Assembly: GCA_027492485.1 (NCBI GenBank)
Contig: JAPUER010000004.1
Coordinates: 56,504-120,503 of the forward strand
Source: Betaproteobacteria bacterium
GTDB lineage: Bacteria; Pseudomonadota; Gammaproteobacteria; Burkholderiales; Casimicrobiaceae
Length of the DNA: 64,000 nt
Direction: 5' to 3'
Position 1 is the stretch's first letter; each line of letters begins with the position of its first letter. The translations under genes were made by a program, and so were the position numbers. This document shows positions 52,107 through 60,063 of the stretch, piece after piece. Below the pieces are notes generated by a model. The model saw only the letters and a program-made list of their open reading frames with translations, was not told where the DNA came from and ran no database searches.

Positions 52107-52856
52107 TCAAATCACCTTCGCTTCGTTCTTGAGTTTGTCGATCAGGGCAGCCACGTCCGCCACTTTGACGCCGCCCTGGCGCTTCGGCGGCTCTTCCACT
52201 TTCAGCGTGGTCAGGCGCGGTGCGACGTCGACGCCGAGATCGGCCGGTTTCACGTTGTCGAGCTGTTTTTTCTTCGCCTTCATGATGTTGGGCAGCGTGG
52301 CGTAACGCGGCTCGTTCAGGCGCAGGTCGGTGGTGATGATCGCGGGCAGCTTCAGCGCCACGGTTTCCAGCCCGCCATCGACTTCGCGCGTCACCGTCGC
52401 GACATCGCCTGCAACCTCGACTTTCGAGGCAAAGGTGGCCTGCCCCCAACCGAGCAGCGCGGCGAGCATCTGGCCGGTCTGGTTGGCGTCATCGTCAATG
52501 GCCTGCTTGCCGAGGATCACCAGCTTTGGCTGCTCCTTGTCGACCACGGCTTTCAGCAGTTTCGCGACCGCGAGCGGTTGCAGGTCAACGTCGGTCTCAA
52601 TCAGGATGCCGCGATCGGCGCCGATGGCCATTGCATTGCGCAGCGTTTCCTGGCATTGCGCGACACCGGCGGAGATGGCGACGATTTCGGTGGCGACGCC
52701 TTTCTCTTTCAGGCGAACCGCTTCTTCGACGGCGATTTCGCAGAACGGGTTCATCGACATCTTGACGTTGGCGATGTCGACCCCCGAGTTGTCGGGCTTG
52801 ACACGTACTTTTACGTTGTAGTCCACAACGCGCTTGACCGGGACGAGTATCTTCAC
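52107..52856 (-). CDS. etfB: Electron transfer flavoprotein beta subunit
   Basis: A 249-residue AMP-binding subunit. Family features: [20 protein letters not shown] start, [36 protein letters not shown] and the ETF-beta signature [26 protein letters not shown] precedes ATG 52856. First gene of etfB-etfA, followed by the acyl-CoA dehydrogenase. Confidence 0.95.
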   Translation of the reverse strand: MKILVPVKRVVDYNVKVRVKPDNSGVDIANVKMSMNPFCEIAVEEAVRLKEKGVATEIVAISAGVAQCQETLRNAMAIGADRGILIETDVDLQPLAVAKLLKAVVDKEQPKLVILGKQAIDDDANQTGQMLAALLGWGQATFASKVEVAGDVATVTREVDGGLETVALKLPAIITTDLRLNEPRYATLPNIMKAKKKQLDNVKPADLGVDVAPRLTTLKVEEPPKRQGGVKVADVAALIDKLKNEAKVI

Positions 52857-53032
52857 ACCTTCTCCTGGGGGCGGCTACACTGAGGCGCCTGTTGTATGTT
52901 GATGTTAAGCAAGCATTATAGAAAGCCGGCCAGCGCCGTGCAGCGTGTAGTCATGCGCGTTTGGAGCGGCCGTCGCAGAGCGTGCACTCTAATTCACGGG
53001 TTTCTTTGCTTGTCCAACTAAGATCGCCGACT

Positions 53033-54919
53033 ATGCGACCCTCCAGCCAGTCTGCTGACGTTTTCGGCGCGGGCGATTCATCAGTGCCTTGGTGCGTCGG
53101 CGTGGTGATTTTGCTCGCGCTGGGCTATGTGATTTCAATCTCGCATGGCGTGGTTTCGATCGACGGTGCCCGGGATTTGGTCTGGGCACGTGCAATCGCC
53201 GCGGGTGAAGCGTGGCCGCTTGTCGGCCCGCCGATCGGTGCCCTCAGTTTGCTCTCTCCCTGGTGGTTCTATCTTGGTGCAGGAGCACTATTGCTGGGAC
53301 AGTCGCTGAGCGGCTATTTTGCGGTGCTCGCAAGTGTCGCCGCGTTGAAATTCTGGTTCGCCTATCGGGTGGGCGTTCTGTGGGTCGATTCCCGATTCGC
53401 CATAGCGCTCGCCGCCGCTTGTGCTTTTCCGGGTGTTGCCAGCTACCAACTCCTGAGTGTTGGTCACCCCCAATTTTTGGAAGCAACCGCGTGGGGAGGG
53501 GCGCTGCTCGCGACTCGTGTGAGCAAACAAGGATGCGTGGTGCACCATGCTCGTGCGAACTTTGTGCTGATCGGAGCGGTTGCCGCGCTCGCCTTGCACG
53601 CACATCCGACGGCGATTGCGCTGCTGCCTGGCCTGGCGGTGTGGTGGTGGCGTTCAACGGGTGCGGCCGGTCCCACTCGGTTCGCCTCTGCCTGCCTCGC
53701 GACTGCCGGTTTCATCCTGATTTTTCTTCCGCGTCTGGTGAGTGCCGCTCTTGGCGGTGCGGACCAAGCCGCCACCACTCATGTCTCCGGCACACCGGAC
53801 TTTTGGGGCGACGTCGGAGCGGTGTGGCCGCTTTTTCGCAACATTTTTTTTGAAGACGCATTGCGCAACGCCGTGGTACTGCTGTCGCCATACCCCGTAG
53901 CCTTGCGGATTTGGCAAGGCATTTTCGTTGCGGTGCTCCTGGTTACCGCGATCGGCGCGTGGCTTGCGCTGTGGGAACGGCCGTTGCGTCGGCTGCTTGT
54001 GCCGGCCGTGCTTGCCTTGCTGTGGTGTGTCGCGCTGGTCGCATTGCTGCGCAAGCACACGCCGTTCTACATGCTGTTCGTCGCATTGCCACCGCTTTCG
54101 GTGCTGCTGGCCTGCTGCTGGTGCGCGTGGGCCAGGCTGCGGCACGGCGTCTGGCTGACCAACGCCACCATTTTGGCCGTGCTGCTCCTCCACGGTGCAA
54201 ACGTGTGCGCCATTGTCGCGCTTGCCGATGCCGGTTACGGCCCGTCAAGAATGCCGGAGCACTTCAAAATGGCTGCCGGCAATGCGGTTGCGCAGGCGGA
54301 GTCGGTACTGGCGGTCACGGCGCGAGATGCATTGGCGCGAAAGTGGTGGTGTACGATGTCTCCCATGCCGTCGTTGCACGGCGATCTGGCGGCGGCGATG
54401 GATGTCGCCCTCGGCCACGAGGTGTCGCTGCGTTGTCCCGATCGATTACTGCCCCGATTTGGCGGGAGGGATCAACCTTGGATTGGCCTGCCGCAACGAG
54501 CTTGGCAAACGATGGGTATTGCGCCATCGATGCTCGCCAATGGCTGGGGCTTGACTCCGGCAGGCGAGGTCTTCGGTCCGCCCGAGGCCATGCCCCGCGC
54601 AGAGCCGCGTGCGTACCCGCCACGCATGGAAGCCATGCTTTCCGCGTTGCGAATGCCGGCCTGGGAGCAGCGCTTCGACGCCGCCAGCGAATTCATCGTT
54701 GTGAGCAGCATGCTGCCGGCGACGCCAGCGTTCGCGGTCGAGGCACATCTGGATGGCCGCAAGCTCGCGGCACTACTTAGTTTCTCAAACACATCGATTT
54801 TCCGGCGGTCGCCGGGCGGCGCTGGTGCTACTACGGCACGGTGGACGCTACGCGTGGCGGGCGTTCCCCCGGAATACACATCAATTGCCGGAGTTTCGGC
54901 GCCAGCGGACACCAAATGA
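53033..54919 (+). CDS. Multi-pass membrane glycosyltransferase-like protein (GT39/ArnT-like)
   Basis: A 628-residue protein with about eleven hydrophobic helices in residues 18-400 and a soluble C-terminal half. An acidic motif in the first loop, SIDGARDLVWARAIAAGE (about 43-60), matches the position of the catalytic Asp in GT-C enzymes such as PMT/ArnT. A second loop carries DFWGDVGAVWPLFRN. ATG 53033 is chosen; the frame from 52961 lacks support. The stop overlaps the GtrA-like gene (ATGA), which supports a role in transferring a sugar from a polyprenyl carrier. The acceptor is unknown. Confidence 0.65.
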   Translation: MRPSSQSADVFGAGDSSVPWCVGVVILLALGYVISISHGVVSIDGARDLVWARAIAAGEAWPLVGPPIGALSLLSPWWFYLGAGALLLGQSLSGYFAVLASVAALKFWFAYRVGVLWVDSRFAIALAAACAFPGVASYQLLSVGHPQFLEATAWGGALLATRVSKQGCVVHHARANFVLIGAVAALALHAHPTAIALLPGLAVWWWRSTGAAGPTRFASACLATAGFILIFLPRLVSAALGGADQAATTHVSGTPDFWGDVGAVWPLFRNIFFEDALRNAVVLLSPYPVALRIWQGIFVAVLLVTAIGAWLALWERPLRRLLVPAVLALLWCVALVALLRKHTPFYMLFVALPPLSVLLACCWCAWARLRHGVWLTNATILAVLLLHGANVCAIVALADAGYGPSRMPEHFKMAAGNAVAQAESVLAVTARDALARKWWCTMSPMPSLHGDLAAAMDVALGHEVSLRCPDRLLPRFGGRDQPWIGLPQRAWQTMGIAPSMLANGWGLTPAGEVFGPPEAMPRAEPRAYPPRMEAMLSALRMPAWEQRFDAASEFIVVSSMLPATPAFAVEAHLDGRKLAALLSFSNTSIFRRSPGGAGATTARWTLRVAGVPPEYTSIAGVSAPADTK

Positions 54920-55401
54920 CGCGACCTACCGACCGCTTGCGCACGCGTAACGACGACGCCGCACAAATCGCGACGCCCGCCACCAAAGTGCCGCGAACGA
55001 CCACCGGTCAGGCGGGCCGTTACTTGATCGGCGCCTTCATGGCACTGGCGATTGACGCCACGATCGTCAGCGTGATGGTGCGCTTGGGCACGCCGGTGTT
55101 GCTCGCCCGTGGGCTGGCGATGCTGGCCGGTGTGACGACAACCTATGCCTTCAATCGTCGCTATACCTTCGCGCCTCGCCACCCGGCCTCGCTTGCCGAC
55201 TGGGGGCGCTATGTCGCGGCGCAGTCGGTGGGTTCGGCCATCAACTTCGCGATGTCGACGGTGCTGCTATGGTTTTCCGACAAATCTCTGTTGCAGATCT
55301 GGGGCGCCGTCATCGCCGGTGCCGGGGCCGGCTTTTGCGTCAATTTTTTTACCGCCCGACGCCTGCTGCACAACGCCGACCGCGACAGCCGGAGATCGTA
55401 A
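54916..55401 (+). CDS. GtrA-family membrane protein
   Basis: A 161-residue protein with four membrane helices in a GtrA domain (about 35-150): GRYLIGAFMALAIDATIV, TTTYAFNRRYTFA and AGAGFCVNFFTARRLLHN. GtrA-like proteins are thought to flip polyprenyl-linked sugars across the inner membrane. The ATG at 54916 overlaps the stop of the glycosyltransferase-like gene, so the pair probably works together in cell-surface sugar modification. Confidence 0.88.
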   Translation: MTRPTDRLRTRNDDAAQIATPATKVPRTTTGQAGRYLIGAFMALAIDATIVSVMVRLGTPVLLARGLAMLAGVTTTYAFNRRYTFAPRHPASLADWGRYVAAQSVGSAINFAMSTVLLWFSDKSLLQIWGAVIAGAGAGFCVNFFTARRLLHNADRDSRRS

Positions 55402-55421
55402 GCTCCCTGCAGGCGAGACGC

Positions 55422-55772
55422 TTAATCCGGTCCGTCCAGCCGTTGCCTGCGGATATCGACGGCTGTCGTCGGGTCGAGACTGGCGGGCGTGATCGGCGGC
55501 ACCTGCGCTGCCGAGCGATTGACGCGGCGCATGTAACCCAGCGCCGTCAGTGGCACACCGATGAGCCACAAACTGCCAATCAGGGCGGCAGACCGCCACG
55601 ACCGTTCGGCAAACAGCATGGCGACGCCGGCGATCAGCATCACCATCGTCGTGATCGGCAGCATGACCAGCAGACTCATGCGATAGCGCTGCCACCAGCT
55701 TTGCCGCGACCATTCGCGAAGGGTGTCCCACGCCTCCTGCGGTGGTGGGACGTTGCGGCCGACGATGCTCAT
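55422..55772 (-). CDS. Small membrane protein, hypothetical
   Basis: 116 residues starting MSIVGRNVPPPQEAWDTLR, with two helices (MSLLVMLPITTMVMLIAGVA and SAALIGSLWLIGVPLTALGY). Start ATG 55772 overlaps the stop of the enoyl-CoA hydratase gene (ATGA), so it is cotranscribed. No domain recognised. Confidence 0.65.
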   Translation of the reverse strand: MSIVGRNVPPPQEAWDTLREWSRQSWWQRYRMSLLVMLPITTMVMLIAGVAMLFAERSWRSAALIGSLWLIGVPLTALGYMRRVNRSAAQVPPITPASLDPTTAVDIRRQRLDGPD

Positions 55773-56587
55773 CGACCGCTCCAGACCGGCATCGGTCGCT
55801 TGCCGATGAAGGCATCGATGCCCGCCTGCGCGTCTACCGACTGCATGTCGTGCGCCATGTTGCCGGATGCCAGTTGATACGCCGCAACCAGCGGTGCGCC
55901 GCGCGATTGCCGCAGTTGCCGCAGCAGTTTCTTGCCGGAAACCAGCGCCTGCGGCGATTTCGACGCCAGCAGCCCGGCCATGCCATGTACTTCTTCCATC
56001 AGGCAATTATCGTCGACGCAGCGGTTGATCAGCCCCCATGCGGCGGCCTGCGCCGCGTCGACGAATTCGCCGGTCAGCAGCATTTCGGCGGCATGTTTGG
56101 GCGCCATGCTTTGGGTCAGCGCGACGGCCGGCGTCGAACAGAACAATCCGAGGTTGATGCCGCTGGTGGCGAAGCGGGCGGAGCGCCCCGCGATTGCCAG
56201 GTCGCAGCTGGCGACCAACTGGCAGCCTGCGGCCGTGGCGATGCCGTGCACCGCCGCGATGACCGGCTGCGGCAGTTCCGCGATGGTGAGCATCAGCCGC
56301 GAGCAGCGATCGAACAACCCGGCCTGCCAGCTTTCCGCCGGATTGGCGCGCATTTCGCGCAGATCGTGCCCGGCGCAAAAGGCCTTGCCGCTGGCAGCGA
56401 GCACCAGCACTGCGCAGTCGGGATCGGCCGCTGCCATTTCGATGGCTTCCTGCAACGCGGCAATCATGGCTGAAGAGAGCGCGTTGTACAGCGCCGGCCG
56501 GTTGAGCGTCAGCGTGGTGACGCCATCTCGGCTCGCCCGCCGAACGAGGGCATCTTCTACACTTGCAGATTCGTCTACTTTCTTCAT
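55769..56587 (-). CDS. Enoyl-CoA hydratase/isomerase family protein
   Basis: A 272-residue crotonase-fold protein. Oxyanion-hole motifs are AASGKAFCAGHDLREMRA (about 65-82) and VHGIATAAGCQLVASCDLAI (about 112-131), then ARFATSGINLGLFCSTPAVAL. The catalytic Glu pair of true hydratases (E144/E164) is not evident: the expected positions hold Gly/Leu, as in ECHDC3-like proteins. Hydratase activity is therefore uncertain. Divergent from the adenosyltransferase gene by 24 bp. Confidence 0.85.
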   Translation of the reverse strand: MKKVDESASVEDALVRRASRDGVTTLTLNRPALYNALSSAMIAALQEAIEMAAADPDCAVLVLAASGKAFCAGHDLREMRANPAESWQAGLFDRCSRLMLTIAELPQPVIAAVHGIATAAGCQLVASCDLAIAGRSARFATSGINLGLFCSTPAVALTQSMAPKHAAEMLLTGEFVDAAQAAAWGLINRCVDDNCLMEEVHGMAGLLASKSPQALVSGKKLLRQLRQSRGAPLVAAYQLASGNMAHDMQSVDAQAGIDAFIGKRPMPVWSGR

Positions 56588-56611
56588 TGGCGCGCCAGCA
56601 GCAGTTCAGCC

Positions 56612-57172
56612 ATGGGCCATCGACTTTCCAAGATTACAACGAAAACCGGTGACAGTGGTACGACCGGTCTCGGCGATGGTTCGCGCGTCCCGAAAACACA
56701 TCCGCGGATTGCTGCGATCGGCGAAGTCGACGAACTGAACAGTGTCGTCGGACTGTTGTTGACGGAAGCGCTACCGGATGATCTGCGCGAATCGCTGGTC
56801 GCCGTGCAGCACGATCTGTTCGACCTCGGCGGCGAGCTCTCCATTCCGGGCTACATCGCGATCGCCGAGGCGCATGTCGCGCGGCTGGAGGCGCTGTCGG
56901 GCGCGCTAAACGTGGAGCTGCCGATGCTCAAGGATTTCATTCTGCCCGGCGGCTCCCGCGCAGCAGCGTATGCCCATCTGGTGCGCACCGTTTGCCGCCG
57001 CGCGGAGCGCGCCGTGCTGCTGCTGGCAGCACACGAGGCGGTCTCCGATTTCGCCCGCATCTATCTCAATCGTCTCAGCGATCTGGCCTTCGTGCTGGCG
57101 CGCGTGCTCAACCGCGCCGCCGGGCAGCCCGATGTGCTCTGGCGCAAGGACCGTCAGACGGCGGCGACGTAG
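56612..57172 (+). CDS. ATP:cob(I)alamin adenosyltransferase (PduO type)
   Basis: A 186-residue enzyme making adenosylcobalamin. ATP-binding motif TKTGDSGTTGLGDGSRVPK (about 9-27), GEVDELNSVVGLLL (about 38-51), PGGSRAAAYAHLVRTVCRRAER (about 111-132) and the C-terminal YLNRLSDLAFVLARVLNR. PduO/MMAB family. Divergent from the enoyl-CoA hydratase gene; a role in a methylmalonyl-CoA or other B12 pathway is inferred. Confidence 0.93.
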   Translation: MGHRLSKITTKTGDSGTTGLGDGSRVPKTHPRIAAIGEVDELNSVVGLLLTEALPDDLRESLVAVQHDLFDLGGELSIPGYIAIAEAHVARLEALSGALNVELPMLKDFILPGGSRAAAYAHLVRTVCRRAERAVLLLAAHEAVSDFARIYLNRLSDLAFVLARVLNRAAGQPDVLWRKDRQTAAT

Positions 57173-57298
57173 CTGGCGTGGCAAGAAAAACGACATCGCC
57201 TGCATCGTCAAATGCCGGTTTCTGCGATCCGGTCACCCACCGGCGACGCGGCTCCAGCGAATCCGGCGTCTATCCGGCGCCATCACCGAAAGTAACTT

Positions 57299-59356
57299 AT
57301 GCAAAACCCGCTGCTTGACACATGGAACGCGCCCTACGGCCTGCCGCCGTTTGCTGAAACCCGCCCCGAGCATTTCGCTCCGGCCTTTGCGGCAGCGTTT
57401 GCCGAGCACCGCGCCGAACTGGACGCGATTGCCGGCAACCCGGAACCCGCAACGTTCGCCAATACCATCGCCGCGTTCGACCGCGCCGGCTGGAAAGTTG
57501 CCCGCTTCGGCGAAATGTTCTGGAACCTCGGCGCGGCCCACACCAACGCGGCGCTGGAAGCGGCGGAGCGCGAGCTGGTGCCGAAAATCGCGATGCACCA
57601 GAGCGCGGTCTACATGCATGAGGCACTGTTCGCCCGCATCGATGCGGTCGTCAACTCCGCCGAAATGAAATCGTTGGCGGCCGAAGACCGCCGCCTTGCG
57701 GAGCGTATTCATCTCGACTTTGTGCGTCAGGGCGCACGCATCGCGGCCGGCCAGCGCGAGCGCTACGCGGCGATTGTCGGGCAGCTTGCGTCGCTCTGCA
57801 CGCAGTTCTCGCAGAACGTGCTCAAGGACGAGACCGAATGGGTGCTCTGGCTCGACGACGAATCGTCGCGCGCCGGCTTGCCCGCCGACGTGCTCAACGC
57901 GGCGCGCGCTGCGGCGGCAGAGCGCGGACGCGACGACGGCCATGCCATTACCCTGTCGCGCAGCTCGGTCGTGCCCTTCCTGACCTTTTCGACGCGACGC
58001 GATTTGCGCAAACAGGCGTTCGACGCCTGGGTGTCGCGCGGTGCGCATGCCGGCCCGAGCGACAACCGCCAGATCATCGTCGACATCCTGAAACTGCGCC
58101 AGGAGCAGGCCGAGCTGCATGGCTACAAGACCTTCGCCGACTTCCAGCTGGTCGACCGTATGGCGAAGACACCCGCCGCCGCGCGTGCGCTGATGCTGCA
58201 GGCCTGGGAGCCGGCCAAGGCGACGCTGAAGCGCGAGGCCGCGCTGTTGAACGCGAGCCGTATCGCGCACGGGCAGACCGACCCGCTTGCGCCGTGGGAC
58301 TGGCGCTTCTACGAGGAGAAGGTGCGGCAATCGCATTTCCTGCTTGACGACGCGGTGGTGAAGCCGTACTTCGAACTCGATCGCATGATTGCCGCGATGT
58401 TCGGCGTGGCCGGGCGGCTGTTCGGCCTGAGCTTCAAGGAAGTGACGCAGGCGGCCGGCGTCAAGCTCTACCACCCCGACGTGCGCCTGTTCGAGGTGCA
58501 TCGCGAGGGCAAGCTGAAGGCGCTGTTCATCTCCGACAATTTCGCGCGATCATCGAAGCGCGGCGGCGCCTGGATGTCGAGCTATCGCGTGCAGGGCAAG
58601 AACAGCGTGCACGGCGAGGTGATTCCGATCGTCGGCAATCACAACAACTTCGCCAAAGCGCCCGCGGGGCAGCCCACCCTGATTTCGTTCGACGACGTGC
58701 GCACGCTGTTCCACGAGTTCGGCCACGGCCTGCACGGCATGCTCTCCGACGTGCGCTACGAACGGCTCGCGGGCACCAATGTGTATCAGGACTATGTCGA
58801 GCTGCCGTCGCAATTGCTGGAGCACTGGGCGACGACCCCCGAAGTGCTCACCGAGCACGCGCGGCACTACCAGACCGGCGAGCCGATCCCGGACGCGCTG
58901 GTCGAGCGCATCCAGGCGGCGGCGCGCTTCGGCAGCGGCTTCGAGAACGTGCAGTACATCGCCTCAACGCTGACCGATCTGGCGCTGCATTCGCGCAGCA
59001 ATTTCGACGGGCTCGACGCCATGGCCTTCGAGCAGGAGGAGTTGGGCCGCATCGGTTTGCCGCCGGAAGCGCACCCGATGCATCGCTTCACCGGCTTCCG
59101 TCACCTGTTCTCCGACAGTTCGTACGCTGCCGGGTACTACGTCTACATGTGGGCGGCCGTGCTCGACAACGATGCCTTCGAGGCTTTCGAGGAGGCCGGC
59201 AACGCCTTCGACCCGGCGACCGCGAAGCGGCTGCACCAGTACATCTATTCCGCCGGCAGCGCTATCGAATCGGCGGACGCCTATCGCGCATTCCGCGGAC
59301 GCGATGCCAGGGTGGAAGCGATGCTGCGCAAGCGCGGGTTGGTGGAGACGGCGTAA
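57299..59356 (+). CDS. prlC: M3-family oligopeptidase (oligopeptidase A-like)
   Basis: A 685-residue cytoplasmic zinc metallopeptidase that degrades oligopeptides of up to about 20 residues. Zinc site HEFGHGLHG with His472, Glu473 and His476, third ligand Glu in VELPSQLLEHW. The N-terminus (NPLLDTWNAPYGLPPFAETR) is typical of OpdA/PrlC. It could finish degradation of peptides imported by the ABC system, though nothing but function links them. Confidence 0.93.
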   Translation: MQNPLLDTWNAPYGLPPFAETRPEHFAPAFAAAFAEHRAELDAIAGNPEPATFANTIAAFDRAGWKVARFGEMFWNLGAAHTNAALEAAERELVPKIAMHQSAVYMHEALFARIDAVVNSAEMKSLAAEDRRLAERIHLDFVRQGARIAAGQRERYAAIVGQLASLCTQFSQNVLKDETEWVLWLDDESSRAGLPADVLNAARAAAAERGRDDGHAITLSRSSVVPFLTFSTRRDLRKQAFDAWVSRGAHAGPSDNRQIIVDILKLRQEQAELHGYKTFADFQLVDRMAKTPAAARALMLQAWEPAKATLKREAALLNASRIAHGQTDPLAPWDWRFYEEKVRQSHFLLDDAVVKPYFELDRMIAAMFGVAGRLFGLSFKEVTQAAGVKLYHPDVRLFEVHREGKLKALFISDNFARSSKRGGAWMSSYRVQGKNSVHGEVIPIVGNHNNFAKAPAGQPTLISFDDVRTLFHEFGHGLHGMLSDVRYERLAGTNVYQDYVELPSQLLEHWATTPEVLTEHARHYQTGEPIPDALVERIQAAARFGSGFENVQYIASTLTDLALHSRSNFDGLDAMAFEQEELGRIGLPPEAHPMHRFTGFRHLFSDSSYAAGYYVYMWAAVLDNDAFEAFEEAGNAFDPATAKRLHQYIYSAGSAIESADAYRAFRGRDARVEAMLRKRGLVETA

Positions 59357-59381
59357 GACGATCACGCGGCGCCGCGCTTAG

Positions 59382-59417
59382 TCCCCTCTCCCAGCGGGAG
59401 AGGGTTAGGGTGAGGGC
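59382..59417 (+). repeat. Extragenic palindrome, CCCTCTCCC-type
   Basis: A perfect 9-bp stem (CCCTCTCCC 59384-59392, loop AGC, GGGAGAGGG 59396-59404) followed by TTAGGGTGAGGG. This is a dispersed repeat type known from many proteobacterial genomes. It lies between the convergent prlC and gloA genes, where it may also act as a bidirectional transcript end. Confidence 0.8.
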
Positions 59418-59505
59418 AGGTGGAGCGCGGAGCATTGCGTGCCAAGGTTCGCGACCCAAAATGCCTCGATTCCGCTGCGCTGCATCGCGCCTACCTGGTC
59501 GCGCG

Positions 59506-59895
59506 CTACCCCTGCTTTGCCTCGATCAATTCAATCTTGTAGCCATCCGGATCCTGCACGAAGGCGATGACGGTGCTGCCGCCTTTGACCGGGCCGGCTT
59601 CGCGGGTGACCTTGCCGCCGGCGGCGCGCACGGCCTCGCATGCGGCGGCGGTGCTGGGCACGGCGATGGCGATGTGGCCGAAGGCGGTGCCGATTTCGTA
59701 CTCTGCGACGCCGTAGTTGTAGGTCAGTTCAAGCACGGCGCCGTCGCGCTCGTCGCCGTAGCCGACGAAGGCGAGTGAATACTGCTGCTCCGGCCGGTCG
59801 GTGGTGCGCAGCAATTGCATGCCCATCACGCGGGTGTAGAAGTCGATCGAGCGTTGCAGATCGCCAACGCGGAGCATGGTGTGGAGGATGCGCAT
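59506..59895 (-). CDS. gloA: Lactoylglutathione lyase (glyoxalase I)
   Basis: A 129-residue metalloenzyme converting the methylglyoxal-glutathione hemithioacetal to S-lactoylglutathione. The four metal ligands match E. coli GloA in number: His5, Glu56, His74 and Glu122. Length and pattern ([36 protein letters not shown]-like [21 protein letters not shown]) indicate the nickel-activated class. Palindromic element D lies 49 bp upstream. Confidence 0.95.
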   Translation of the reverse strand: MRILHTMLRVGDLQRSIDFYTRVMGMQLLRTTDRPEQQYSLAFVGYGDERDGAVLELTYNYGVAEYEIGTAFGHIAIAVPSTAAACEAVRAAGGKVTREAGPVKGGSTVIAFVQDPDGYKIELIEAKQG

Positions 59896-59943
59896 GGCGG
59901 GTTCCTGTCTGCCTGTCTGTTTTCAGGTGGTTGAATGAGGGTT

Positions 59944-60063
59944 ATGGCTTTTTGTTGAAAGCCTTATTGCATAAGGGCTCAACAAGCAATTCTGCCAAAT
60001 ATCGACTTTTCATCATTTATGGCTGTGAGCCCAATGTGAATAAGGGTTGCATTGAAAAGCCAT
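59944..60063 (-). repeat. Palindromic element D (120-bp GTCGAC family)
   Basis: The cleanest copy: ends ATGGCTTTT (59944-59952) and AAAAGCCAT (60055-60063), a perfect 9-bp inverted pair; AATATCGACTTT (59998-60009) at the exact middle; GGGCTCA (59975-59981) facing TGAGCCC (60026-60032). On the minus strand a hairpin GGCTTT-CAACAA-AAAGCC (59963-59946) closes the 3' end. It overlaps the last base of the YdiJ-type stop codon and leads into gloA. Confidence 0.9.
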
